A program made the position numbers and the translations under genes. Positions 22,429 to 34,704 of a DNA stretch of 64,000 nt are shown here, one piece after another. The notes beneath the pieces are model-generated. The model ran no database searches. It saw nothing but the letters and a program-made list of their open reading frames with translations, and had not been told where the DNA came from. This DNA comes from Patiria pectinifera (Eukaryota; Echinodermata; Asteroidea; Valvatida; Asterinidae): the NCBI GenBank assembly GCA_029964075.1, contig CM057129.1:10841430-10905429 (forward strand), given 5' to 3'. Within the stretch, counting starts at the first letter, position 1; every line of letters begins with the position of its first letter.

Positions 22429-23950
22429 TCACTGGCTCGGCCTGGGGGGGGCTAAGGCAAAGAAGCGCTGCATCTGAAAACGAGATAATGCATCAGCTTT
22501 GTCATTAAATACACCTGGAATGTTAGCTGCCTTGAAGATGATATTGAACTTCAAACACTCTAACACAAGTAAACGAATTAAGTGCATGCACTTTTCACAT
22601 TGAGCAGATTGTCCGTTAATCATGTGGACCACTGCCATGTTATCAGAGTGAAACTGAACTCTGTGATTGGCTAAGATAGGCCCCAACACAAGGATGGCTA
22701 CAACTACAGGATACAATTCCAAGAGGGCAATGGAGGGTGTATATGATGTTCCTTGCCGCCAACGGCCTTGCAACCATTTCCCTTGAAAATAAGACCCAAA
22801 ACCAATTGAAGCCGCTGCATCTGTGAAAAACTCAAGTGTTGCCGAAGATTCCCATTCATGCTTCAGCAGTGGGGTGACACCATTGTAATCTCGCAAAAAT
22901 GTCAACCACATCAATAAATCAAGTTTTGCGCCATTTGTTATCCGCACCCTATGCCATGGTCGCTTTAACCCCTTTGACAAAGCAATAAGCCGCCTAATAA
23001 ACGCCCGACCCGGCGACACAGCCTTGCACACGAAATTAAGAGAACCGACAAGGGACTGGATTTGCACTAACTCTGCTTTTGGCTTAGCAAGCATAGCCCG
23101 CACTTTATTGGTGAGCATTGCTACTTTGTCGGGCGGGACCCTTACCTGCCACTGATTCACATCAATTTCAAGCCCCAAGTATGTGAGAACCTGCGACGGA
23201 CCTTCTGTTTTTTCCGTAGCAATGGGAACACAAAGTTCCCCACATAATGCTTGAAAATTGTCTAGGCGTGTCTGACATGACTGTCTCGATGGGCCAACAA
23301 ACAAAAAATCATCTAGATAATGTGTTACATCACCCTCTTTGGCCATCTTGCGAACACTAAATTCTAGAAAAGAGCTAAACTTCTCAAATAGCGCACACGA
23401 CATGGCACACCCCATGGGAAGACATTTGTCAAAGTAAAACTGATTTTCAAACTTGAAACCGAGCAAGTCATAATCGAGCGGGGTGATTGGTAACAGGCGG
23501 AAAGCCGATTTGATATCTGATTTTGCTAGCCACGCCCCCTTTCCTGCTTGAACAACTAAATCTACAGCCTCGTCAAACAATGCATACCGTACTTTGCACT
23601 GTTCTTCATCTATAAAATCATTAATTGAACCCCGTATGGGAACGAGAGATGATGTATCAACCGAAAAGTGCCCTGTTCCTTCTTGGGTACTAACCCGATG
23701 GGTGAACATTGCAAATTTTCAAAGGGGGGGGGGGGTGCGCGAAAGGCCCGGCAATCCTGCCTGCTTGAATTTCTTTTTCCAATTTCAGTTTGACCATATC
23801 CGGGTTCGATGAAGCTGATTGAAGGCAGTCTGAATCGTTACGAAACCAGGGCCACTGTATCCAATTGAAAAACCCTTGGAAAACCCTTCCAACAAAATTG
23901 CTTTGTCAAAAATGTTGTCATAATCGCAAAGCAGTGAGTGCAGCACCGAC
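22429..23950 (-). mobile_element. Ngaro part: reverse transcriptase and RNase H
   Basis: The reverse transcriptase motif YLDD is present within THYLDDFLFVGPS, with a preceding LPMGCAMSCALFEKF block. It is followed by an RNase H-like domain (FFTDAAASIGFGSYF, then HSDNMAVVHMING and KADALSRF). The domain order and the recombinase that follows fit DIRS/Ngaro rather than LTR elements. Confidence 0.8.
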
Positions 23951-23953
23951 AAT

Positions 23954-25726
23954 TTAATTGGGGTTGGGAGCACGAAAATTAGCTTTCCCAGTCACCAAAG
24001 CATGTGCATTTTTCTTTGTTCCAGCTGAATCTACCTGACTGCCGGCCAAGGCTGTTTGTTGAACAGAGTGTGCATAGCCTTTCCCCGAAAACCCCCTTGC
24101 CCCCCCTGTTTGGAGGCGCGTGTGTACGCCAGGAAATCTGCATGTTGGCGAACCGTGTCCGTGACGACCACATGCAGCGCATTTGTGCTGATATTTACAG
24201 TTGACGAACTTACAGCCGTTCGGACTGTTGAACGCAAAGCATATGCGAGTGACCGTGTGCGGTGCAGCCCGCGGTGCCCCTCCGAATGCGGCAGGGGCCG
24301 CTTCGTAAGACGCGACCGTCTGCCACAATTCGACATCAAGCTCACCCCAAGATTTGTGGGGCTGGGCTTCAAGCCGGAGACGAAACTGTTCGTCATATAA
24401 TCGCCAACTGCGGCCAGGGAACTGAACCGATGCCGTGCGGACAATCTCAGTGTATTTCAGTAGTTCGTTAACCCGAGAAGGAAACTTAACCAGGTATATT
24501 GCCATAAAAGTATGAAAAGCTGACACCCACTTGTCCCATGTGTCCATTTTCTTTTGACGGTTTGTTTTGGCCTGATTTGAACGCAAAAACATCTTGTCAT
24601 ATTCAATGACTAGCGCGACTTCTTCCGCTTTGTTAGACCGCGCAAGTACCTCCGAAGCGCTATCCGCGAACAACAGTAACATGTCTACATACTCATTCCG
24701 CCATATTTTGTCTTTTAATGACTGAGAAACATGCCCCCCAATCAATGATGTGGACTGAACGCGAGGGATAGGTTTCGGATTTCCAGAAACCCCATCGATT
24801 GCAATCCCCGGTAGGTTATTAACCAAGGGTGCCGACAAACCACTACCTACGTTACTGGTTACATTGTTACCCATGCCCCACGGAACCGTATACAAATGTG
24901 TGTCATTTGTCGCAGTGATTGGACAGGGGGGCGACGCAACTGAATATATAGGTATACCACTAGCACTATTATATAACGGTGCCTCAGCTATTCGTCCCCC
25001 CACTTGGCTTGGAGGAAAACCCACTGTTTGCCCACTTGAAATGCAAGATGTAATGCTTGGAGGAGATGTAAATATTGGCCTAGGCCTACTTGGAATTTCC
25101 CCCATCATGCCCATGGTAGAAATTAAGCTTGCAGCAGATGGGAATGACCTACTATTTCCCATGACCCCACGGAACTCACCCGGCCCTTGGCCTTGGGGAG
25201 TAGAGGCAAAAACCGCTGGCTGATTCCCGACTAGGCCTAGTGGCTGTACCACCGGAGGCATAGCCGCCGAAGAGCTGGCCGCAATCCCACCAGTTGCTCC
25301 ATAAGCCGCGGCTAACATCGTGGATGCAACGGGCCTCGCTGCGTCTATCACGGGTGCCGACTGCGCTGCTTGATCCAACGGTGCCGACTGCGCTGCCTGA
25401 TCCAACGGTGCCCACTGGGTCAAAGGTGAAGGCTGACCATATCCATAATGACTTGGCATACCCATCGATGCCTGGTGCTCTGTTGTAAACTGGACTGAAG
25501 CCGCCGTCTGACGTGGCTCATCAGGCATGGACAGCGCCGATATACCTGTAGCAGGCTGACCTGTTGCCCTGACGACACTTGGCCCACCGTGAATCTCGGC
25601 GACATGGACTGCGGCCTGACGTGCCGAGCTTCTCTGTGGCGCTGACGAAGATCTGCAAGCTCTCTTTCGTGGCCCCTGTGACGGCCGTACGGACTCTGGC
25701 CTGCGTTTGGGCCTACCTCTTGGCAT
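23954..25726 (-). mobile_element. Ngaro part: gag-like protein
   Basis: A 590-residue frame. It has a basic N-terminus (MPRGRPKRRPE), a long low-complexity Ala/Pro/Ser/Gly stretch with a small internal repeat (SAPLDQAAQ), a helical middle domain, and a C-terminal Cys/His cluster (CFAFNSPNGCKF, CAACGRHGH) like the zinc knuckles of gag-type proteins. The position at the 5' end supports a gag role; sequence similarity alone would not settle it. Confidence 0.65.
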
Positions 25727-25803
25727 GTCCTTGTCCTTGCAGACTCCTCACGCGCCAATTGCTTGTAATTCAAATTCTAATTAAACCCGAAATTCGGGTG
25801 TAA

Positions 25804-26160
25804 AAAAGTTTTCAATCGAGCGTTGATGTTTCTAGATTGAAGCCGTGACTAAAAGTGAATCTGCGCACTCCCGATAGAAAACAATGCGCTGATTGGCTGC
25901 TGCGCAATCCTAGCGCGGCAAAATAAAGGGAGAGTGCATACAACGTCCGCAATGAAGTTTGCGCACGTCCCGCAAGCGATGTTCTGTTTTTATTGGTTGC
26001 CCAGGGGCGTTCAGAATCCCAATTTCCATACAACCTTCCTTAATCAGGATACTCATGCACACTGTATGCTGTACAATTATTGAACTCCCACAAGTACGAT
26101 CAAATTGGATTTTGCGCTGATTATAATAAATTTTACCAGTTATATGGTAAAATGTGTTAT
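25804..26160. repeat. Ngaro repeat A1 (5' end)
   Basis: 357-bp repeat at the element's 5' end, matching A2. The element ends ...ATGTGTTAT, and host sequence TGGTTAAACTCTCTCGCG resumes directly, in register with 4452 of unit A. Confidence 0.9.
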
Positions 26161-27269
26161 TGGTTAAACTCTCTCGCGTGATTGGTCACTCTACTAATTA
26201 TCACCAGCTAGACACGCACTATAATATTAATGAGTCTGTATATCATAGGGTCCTAAATTCACGCTACTTCGGATAAGAGACACCCCAGCGGACACACGCC
26301 TGCAGTATCATATATTAATCCTCAGAAGGATTTGTTTTCTTTCAAAAAAAACCCAACAAACAAACAAACAAACAAAGAAATGAGTTTGAATTGCACCATA
26401 GTTGACCAATGACTCTTAAGTGTCATTATTGTTTTTTCTTTCTTGTGTGCCAAATTATTTTCATTGGATGTTTAACGTGTTAAAAGTTCCGTCTTAGAGT
26501 TTAATTCCGATGAAATGATTGTTTACGATTTAATGCCTTTTTTCGTTGTTAATGTGATACTATCAGGGCATTGTTAGAACGTAGTTATAATTCTATTGCA
26601 AATGATTATTTTATTGTACACAAGGTGTTGTTTATTTTCAAGTGCATTTACATTTCATAGTATCTCTTTGTTTAACTGCTTATCTAATTTAGTAATATCA
26701 TGTGATAAAATGTAGAATATAAATTCTAAAAAAAACAAGGTTTTGAAAACACTAGTTTTTGATAATGTGGGACATACATGCCCCTTGTAATACACTCTGG
26801 AAGAATGAAATCGAATTGTCCAGAAAGTAGAATTACAAAGACATTTTGAATATTTACTTAAAAAAAATGAAAAAAAAATCGTTTGTCGTCGAAATGAACG
26901 AGCAAATATCAATCTGACTCTTGTGTACAAATGTCCTATTAAGTACTTAAATCAGTGATTATTATTAACAATTCTAGTCAATTTGATATTAAAAATATTT
27001 GCACTAATTCAGTGGTGAAGTACTTTGTATTTCTGTATAGTTATTTTGCTGTTTTGTCGTCTTGAATTTGGGGTTCGTGTTCAAGGCCACGTACAGATGT
27101 GTGTCGAGGGGGTAAGGGGTTGAAAATGGGAGGGGGCAACAAAACTGATACCAATAGTTATTTATCTTTCAATAATTGAACAAGAGCAGTAATTATTACT
27201 AAGACGATGGTGTAGTCCACTCGTTTCATTTCCCCCACGGATTCTTGAAATATAATAATTAATAATTTG
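26161..27269. repeat. Beta block start, copy B
   Basis: Matches 4452-5127 and 6764-6842 of unit A and 45034-45410 of unit C. It contains the empty site of the hAT-like element (about 27180-27203). AT-rich, with no coding signal. Confidence 0.7.
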
Positions 27270-27588
27270 GGAGGCTAATCATCCTTACTCGCAGCTGGGA
27301 TGCTGAATTGCAAAGAAGGCGGCTACAACGTGGTCGGGTCGCTGGCACGTAAAGGCGCCTATGGCTGCCGACCACATCGACCCATTTTTGACCACGGAGC
27401 ACAGCCTGAGATCGAAAGTGTTTGATTTTGCCGGAGGGAGGAAAACCGGAGGCCACGGACAAAAACCTTCTAGGCACTGGAGAGAACCGACGTTCAACTC
27501 TAATCACACGTGATCCGCGGCCAGGATTCGAACCGTGGTCACCTTGGTGAGAGGCGAGCACTTTACGCACAAGCCACCCAGGCCACCC
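27270..27588 (-). mobile_element. tRNA-derived SINE (second family), copy B, best preserved
   Basis: On the minus strand the head starts GGGTGGCCTGGGTGGCTTGT. It has an A-box-like GTGGCTTGTGCGTAAAG and a perfect B-box consensus GGTTCGAATCC, followed by a body of about 230 bp. Copies at 6843-7144, 45411-45544 and 56084-56230. Confidence 0.65.
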
Positions 27589-29440
27589 AAAATGCTAGTA
27601 CAATGTAGTCAGGAAAAATAATGAAGGAAAAATGAAACGCACCCCACGCCTTTTGATGCTGTAACGGCCAGCTTGCCGGGTATCAGGCCCTTTTACCTGC
27701 CCCCTTCCCTCCACTCACAGCCTAACATAACTGGAAGCACATGGACAGTTTGGTTCTGTATCCGCCGTGAAGGGGCAGGGTGTTCAGGCCGTTTGGGTCT
27801 GAAGGTTGTAAGACATTAATTAGGTGGTTGCGTCCCACAGATTGATGGGAGATGGGTGAGAAGGGGGTGGGGGGTAGGGGTGGGGGTGGAAATGCCTAGT
27901 TGAGAGAGGCTGGATTGGGTGAAAGTTGAACCCATGTCAGCTTACGGGCAGGTATGTTAGGGACAGGGTCGTTGCCAAGTGCAGCGGTGAGGTCTGAGTA
28001 CCCGATTTAGTAAAATTGATCTGCGCATTAAACAGGCGGCCAGTTCCTCAGGCTAGACGGCGTAGTACGGACGTCCTGTCCTCTTTGCCCCTAATTATAG
28101 CTGTCCCAACGTCCCCGTGATTTTTTAATTTCCGATAGCAGATTTATTTCAGTAAAAATATTATTGCTGTACGTTCCCATCGTGTTTAAACTCATGGTCC
28201 CGGCCGGATGTTGAGATACGATACGTCACTTCAAACTCAGTGGCTTAACCCGAAAAGCTAGGGAGGGCGTGCCTCACCACTCAGCCTGCCTAGGATTCGG
28301 GGGAGGCGCTTAACTCTTTTGAATGATTCCTCCAGAAAATGAGGAGTCTTATTTAAGGTCCTTTTAATGAACCACGCCATTGAGTAATACTTCGCAGCGT
28401 AATATCTCTCGAAAATACAAGGTTTAAAGACGACACAACCTAGATAGGTATAAGAATAGGAACTGTTTGGAATTGTGGGTAGTATTGTTCCGCTAGAAAT
28501 CAGGCACACTCAGGGGCACACTTCGTGATTATTTTGGACTTTCGGTGGAATATGGGCCACCGTCTTCTCAAATTTTCTGGATAGGTATTCTTATATAGGC
28601 CGGTCTATTTTAGCAGGGAAAACTGTTGGTTGTCATAAGCAGAAAATTGATGAGTGAATTAAAACCAGTGGCACTCGATAGGTAATACCCAACGAAAAAC
28701 AAGTGTCACCAAACGACTGTTAATGCTGTAAAAATAGATTTACTCTTCCTCTTCCTGTCGATGAAACTTTTATTAAAAAGGGGAACAACAGCACTCTAGC
28801 ATTAAATAAGCACCCCTTTCTCCGCCTCAGCATATTGGTTCGGGATCCGCCGTTGGCTGCCCAGGGTGGTTAGGAGGGGGAAGGGATGGTGGGGGCAGGG
28901 GTTCAATATAGGGATTCGTGCTTGGCTTGGAGATCAGGCTATTGAAGGCTAGTGTTTCCTAAGAAAAGAAGCTTGTTGCACATGGTAGGATCCAAACAAT
29001 TGGGGTAAGTTTGGGATTAGGTTTGATTAGGCGAGGGTCAAGATCGGGGTTGGCCTAATTATGTGTTTGGTTTTTGATATAAGTTGGGATCAATAAGCGG
29101 AGGTGGGAGGGCCTCAATTAGGGGGGGGGGGAGGGGGTCTGCAGGTGCAAGGTCGATTGCATGCCAAGAAGTTGCCAAGCCGAGCGCACGTTTGGCTGGT
29201 GGATGGGGAAAGGTGAATGGTTATAATTAAGTTGCATTTGGGAACTACTGGGTTCTGCAAAACAATATACTTCACCGTAAGAGGGCGGCAAGTGAACATG
29301 GACTGGATATGATACACACAATATATTGAAGTTCTTATTACTTTTTCTTTTCAAGCTAAATTATTACGCCTTTGTTTTTCTAAAAAAAAGAAAATGTAGA
29401 CTGCATAACCTGACTACAAAATACTAGCCACCAAATGCGT
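27589..29440. repeat. Beta block middle, copy B
   Basis: Uninterrupted version of the block that in unit A carries the 4.1-kb transposon. It leads to the copy 3 promoter. Contains G runs near 29120. No coding signal. Confidence 0.7.
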
Positions 29441-29966
29441 GGCTCTATTAAATAACACGAAGCTCAAAACAAACACTGATTAAATCACGTATGGCCAGTG
29501 TACCACATTATTCTATTCACCAATCACAGTTAGTCACCCAACAAGTCGGTGACCATAAGTGAGTGGTCTGTGATTGACATGTGCCAAATGATTAAATCAC
29601 GTATGGCCAGTGTACGTCATTATTCTATCCACCAATCACAGTTAGTCACCCAACAAGTAGGTGACCATAAGTGAGTGGTCTGTGATTGACAGGTGCCAAT
29701 CACAATCCACGCGTTTGCATGTGTCACTGACATCCCTACGCTCATTCCACCAATCAGATGCGGCTATATCAGTGTCAGTGATACAGGCTTTGTGTTTAAC
29801 GTGTGACAATGCAAAATTAACATAATTTCCATCTTATTAATAACGGAGCGAGTCGGTGATATGTGATTGACAGCGCGCACGGGGCCAATCACAAACCGGG
29901 CTTGCAAGTTCCTCAGTCACTGCTCAGGAAATCGACGTCAATATTTAAGTCACAAGCTGCCGGCTC
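29441..29966 (+). promoter_or_regulatory. Distal promoter of copy 3, with internal duplication
   Basis: Same module as at 13061-13474, but a 112-bp segment is duplicated in tandem (29477-29588 and 29589-29700). This adds an extra GTGATTGACA site, while the second copy keeps the paired CCAATCAC. The downstream GTGATTGACAG/CCAATCAC pair is at about 29862-29893. The TATA-like TATTTAAG begins at 29942. Confidence 0.55.
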
Positions 29967-30050
29967 ATTCCTCACAACGACCGCAGCTCACGTTCAGGTT
30001 CAGACGACAACCCGAGAGAACTGTTTGCAAGATCGAACAAGAGTCGCAAT
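29967..30050 (+). other. Leader exon 1 of copy 3 (5' UTR)
   Basis: Conserved non-coding exon ending CGCAAT|gtgagtgt. The last exon bases differ from the CACG of the other copies, but the donor is intact. Confidence 0.5.
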
Positions 30051-31829
30051 GTGAGTGTTTAAAACAATCTTTTGCGATTTATGTTCTGCTAAACTTTGGG
30101 ATTGATATTTTGTGATATATAATATTGACACAAATTTGCTTATGGTCAAAACAGCGAGATATAAATATTTCTGACCATGATGATGACTCGATATATTTTC
30201 AATATCGGTGCTTGAATTATAGCCAGGTATTATGTTGTATGTACTGTAGCTGAATTAGCTCTTAGTCTGAACAGTTAATGCTGATTCCGACCAATATTTT
30301 GTGATGCCAAATTTTTAGGTAATAAAAGCTCAGAGCAAATAATCTGTTTTTTATATGTTCGGAATAAGGAATTCCTGTCTGACAATATTTCTGCTACTAC
30401 TTACATGATGCACTCTCGAAGCACAATAATTGCCCAAATACTGAATAGTGAAAAACAACACTATAAATTCATGGAAGTGTTATAGTTTTTATTGTCATTC
30501 AGATTCGCCAGTTTTCCAGTCAAACCTGGCTGTAGGTTTTTCAAGAGTGTATTACATCAAGTTCCTTATTGTTATTGAAGTTCACGCACATACGCAATTA
30601 TTCAGATGAAAACTTTTAACCTCTTGTGTTCAAAGAAAGAAATCTTGCGGAAGCTCGACACTTGACCCATAATATCAGTATGATCAATCACCCGCGTTGT
30701 TTTCTTGCTAGTTTTTTCTTGTTTATTGTATCGGACATAAAATCCCGATGCGATGCGATCACAATTTCCGGCAATCACTGTAACCAATTCAGGATAAAAG
30801 GTTATGCGGAAGTTGGCCACGGAAGAACGTATAAAGGAAATCGGGACATCTCATAACATCCTGCCCTATGCTGTGTTATTGAAAGTTGGGATAATCTCAT
30901 TACCTTTTGCATTTTGTTTTTAAACTGTGTCATTTCACTAGATCAAAAATGCGTCATTCCGGTTTGATCACTATATAGGCCTAAACGGTTATACTTTCAA
31001 GCATTGCACGATAAAAATGTCACTGGTTAGAAGAGACTAGAGGGCGCAAATACAAACGGACTGGATTATTAATACACACACAGTTTTATTCAAGTTCAAA
31101 TTGCATTAGCTGGCTGGATTCATTTCTCGAAATCATGTTAAGAGTTGATGTTTGTACAAATTATTCGGGCCATCTGGTGAGCTGTCCGACTTCCAAGTTT
31201 GAAGCACCAGCTTTCATGGGCTTGCAACACTGCCCGATTTTCTTGAAAATGTGTAACATTTTGTAAACGTATGCATGAAGTTGAATTCCCGAGCGGGACT
31301 GAAATCCAAAGCACATGTGATTTCGATGCAAAGTAACGTCAATTGCCTACTTTTGTAACCGTATATTGAAGACACCCTTAAATATTTTGATCGTTCGCTA
31401 AATTCAACTGGGTGAGAAAATGTTTGCCCGTTTTATGCAAATTTGAAGGAAAGTGTTGCATTCTTGAACGAGTAAGGTGTGAAATTGGACGGAAAAAAAA
31501 GCTATTTGAATGAAGAATTTGCTGTTTTAAAACTCACATTAGTATGCTTCCAAAAACATTTCAATGACTTAGGCTACTAGTACCTCAAATAAAATGCAGA
31601 CATTTTTGTAATTGTAAAACGAATTTGAATAAAAGTTTTAATGAGAGCGTTTGAATACATTGAATGCTAATTTCAGGCAATATTTACTTTCCCGAGAAAT
31701 TTCATATAGCCACATTAAAACATGTTGCTATTTCTGGACGTATTCGACCAGGAAAATATCCGTCAAATAATAATTTGTCCATTATTAATTAATGTCAATT
31801 TTCCCGTTTTCGAAAGATGATTTATCATA

Positions 31830-31965
31830 TGTCCATGATAGGTTGCTCTATAAATGTACTGTCACTCAATGGCCGATATCTTATGGGGGGCGGAATTTGC
31901 CCCCACCCCCACCCCCGGCTGAGAGATGGTCAAAATAACCCGGCCCTTTTAGGGTTAGCATTGTT
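31830..31965 (-). mobile_element. Fragment of TTAA MITE, inverted orientation
   Basis: GGCCGATATCTTATGGGGGG-like sequence and an end reading AACCCGGCCCTTTTAGGGTTA match, in reverse complement, one half of the element at 50107-50553. Only the outer part is present. Confidence 0.5.
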
Positions 31966-32062
31966 AAGTTCTGATATGCATGTTGTTGTTTTTTTTTGTA
32001 CATTCCTTCATCGAAAGTCATGTCATGTTGTACTTTGTTTCAACACTATCACACAATATCTT

Positions 32063-32217
32063 CAAGGGCAAATCCAGAGGGTTTCCTGCCTGGGGTGGAG
32101 GTTGTGCCGGGAACAGGGGGTGGAAGGGCTCTTTCAAGTGAAATGTGGCCTGATTTGATAAAACTTCGGTCACTGCTGGGGGGAGGGCGCCCCCTATGCA
32201 CCCCTGGATCCGCCACT
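32063..32217. mobile_element. Short MITE-like repeat (GGATCCGCCACT end), copy B
   Basis: Starts GGCAAATCCAGAGGG and ends CCCCTGGATCCGCCACTG, an imperfect inverted repeat. Unit A has a shorter sequence here (17225-17245), and unit C a related copy (about 50580-50733). Ends of this type also start the repeats at 2219 and 54439. Confidence 0.45.
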
Positions 32218-34376
32218 GATCTTGCTAAACCTCCCAATTTCATTGAACATGTGTTACTTTGGCAAACGTATGCATGAAGTTCAATTCCCGAGCGGGACTG
32301 AAATCCAAAGCACAATAATTCACTGCAAAGTAACGTCAATTTCAATTGCCCACTTTTAAGGCATATAATGAATATTTCCCTAAATATTTTGATTATTCGC
32401 CAAAATCAACTTGGTTTGAAACTGATTGCCCGTTTTTATGCCAATTTGAAAGAAAGTGTTCATCACTGATTAAGCAAGGTGTAAAATTGGACCCAAAAAA
32501 AGCTATTTGAATGAAGAATTTGCTGTTTTTAAATTCACACAATTATGCTTTCAAAACCATTTCAACAACTTACTAATGGCTTAAATATACATAAGATTTT
32601 TTTGGTATAATGAATTTGAAAAAAAGTGTAATGAAAGCGTTTGACTAAATTTAATGTTGATCTCAGGGAACATTCAGTTTTCCGAGAAATTTCACAAAGC
32701 AAGATTAAAACATGTTGCTTTTTCTGGACGTATTCCGATCAGGAAACTACAAATAATCGTTTGACCGTTGTTTTTATTAGTGAATAATTGTTCCTGGTTT
32801 CGAATGACCATTTATCAAATTGGAAAAAACCTCATAATTGAATTAAATCGATGAATTATTTTTTTTTCTTTCCATACTTAAGGTTTTGAGGCAGTTCAAT
32901 CAAACTTAGTGCCATTAATGTTCTGTTCGGAAAACGGAATTCCTGTCTGACCATATTTACGCCACTGCTTTCATTCTGCACTTTTGAAAACAAAATTGTC
33001 CAAACTGCCCGATGGTTTCTCTAGTTCCTGAAAAACAAATTTTGATTTTTGTCGCTAGAAATAGCACACCATAGATTCATGGAAGTGTTTATTGTCAATA
33101 AACATGGCTTTTCACGTTCGACTGGTGTCTAGGCAAATCAGGCTGTACTTTTTTTTCAAGAGTGTATGTGCTACATCAAGTTCCATGCTGTTATTAACAT
33201 TCACGCGCTTTCAATATTTCAGACAAATTAATCTGTCTCCTTCTTGTTTACATTTTAGCTAAAAGAAAAACAAATCTTGCGAAAGCTTTTCCCATTATAC
33301 CCTGACCCATAATATCAATAACTCCCAATATTTTCTTGCTGGTTTCCCCTTTTATTGTATCACTTTAATTTTCAAACATGAAATCCCTGGGCGATGCACT
33401 CACAAGTTTTCCCGGCATTCACTCAAACTAATATAACTCTGCGGAAATTGGTCACGGAAGAACGTATCAGGAAATCCTGACAACGCAAACATGCCTGTCT
33501 TATTTGTGTTATTAGTAAAGTGGATATTCTCAGTACCTTTGAACTCGTTAAACCGTGTCAATCTGCTAGTTCACAGGTGCGCCATTCCGGTTTGATCATT
33601 AAGTTACTTTCAAGCGTTGCTGGTTAAAAGTGTCACTGGTTGGAATGAACTAGAGGGCGCAAATACAAACGCACCGGATCGATCATGATGATGCACACAA
33701 TTTTCTTCAAGTTCAAATTGCTTTATCGAGCATGATTCATTTGTATAACTGATAAATACATACAGTTGTTGTTTGTAGAAATTATTCGGCCCTTTAGCTC
33801 TGCTGTCCGCATATTTCTTAGAAAATTATATATGTCAGGGAAGGAAATATGCATATCAGAACTTTTAAAATGGTGAAGTGCGGAAGTGACAGCATGTTCA
33901 TTTCATTAGGTCGCAGTTAGAGCATTTACGATTTCGTTTAATGTTTCACAACAGCTTGTACTGGTCGAATTGTTTTCTACATTTTCATTTGTTTACTTCC
34001 GATTTTGCACCAAGTAGGAATATATGCGAATTTGATTTCATTTTTGACGAAAGTACAATGAACTCTATTTGTACACAGTATTAAATGGGTGAGTGTTCCA
34101 AATTTATTTATCTACATGTATCAGTTTGAAACTTTGCAAGTTTTCGTATGCATATTTCCTTCCTTGGCATTATAAATGGCTGTAAATTCCTTGATACGGC
34201 TTTCTCAAAAGTCCTGCCATTTTTACCTGTTTTAACACTATAACAAAACATCTTGTTAATGCAACTACCCAATTTTATTGAACATTAATGATGCTGCTTT
34301 TACATAATCTAGAACAGTCCTGTGATCAAATTGAATGCCCAAGCTGGAGTGACATCGAAAGCTCAAAAAATTAATG

Positions 34377-34704
34377 CATTTATAAGTTTTTTCATGTTTT
34401 TCACGCGAGTTCGAAGAATTTAAAAGTAAGTTTTGCATTGTTGAATAAGCATGGTGTGAAGTTGCACGGAAAAAAAGCTATTTGAAATAAAAGTGTACTG
34501 CTGTAAAACTCACATAATTTACTTTCTAAAAGAAAAACACATTTATAAGTTTTTTTCATGCTTATTACGCGAGTTCAAAGAATTTGAAAGTAAGTTTTGC
34601 ATTGTTGAATGAGCATGGTGTGAAGTTGCACGGAAAAAAAGCTATTTGAAATAAAAGTGTACTGCTGTAAAACTCACATAATTTACTTTCTAAAAGAAAA
34701 ACAC
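34377..34704. repeat. Tandem duplication of about 163 bp
   Basis: The segment containing AGTAAGTTTTGCATTGTTGA and AAAGCTATTTGAAATAAAAG occurs twice head to tail with a few differences. It is confined to the copy 3 leader intron. Confidence 0.75.

Larger units (their letters stand above)
19322..26160 (-). mobile_element. Ngaro (DIRS-order) tyrosine-recombinase retroelement, nearly whole
   Basis: 6.84 kb, read on the minus strand. It has the split direct repeats of Ngaro: A1 (25804-26160), the genes, then B1 (20358-20875), A2 (19938-20294) and B2 (19322-19839). A1/A2 are 357 bp with about seven differences; B1/B2 are 518 bp with about two, so the insertion looks recent. Parts in order are gag-like, reverse transcriptase with RNase H, tyrosine recombinase and SGNH hydrolase. 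It looks almost whole, with about two breaks. As expected for recombinase-mediated insertion, I see no target duplication. Confidence 0.9.
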
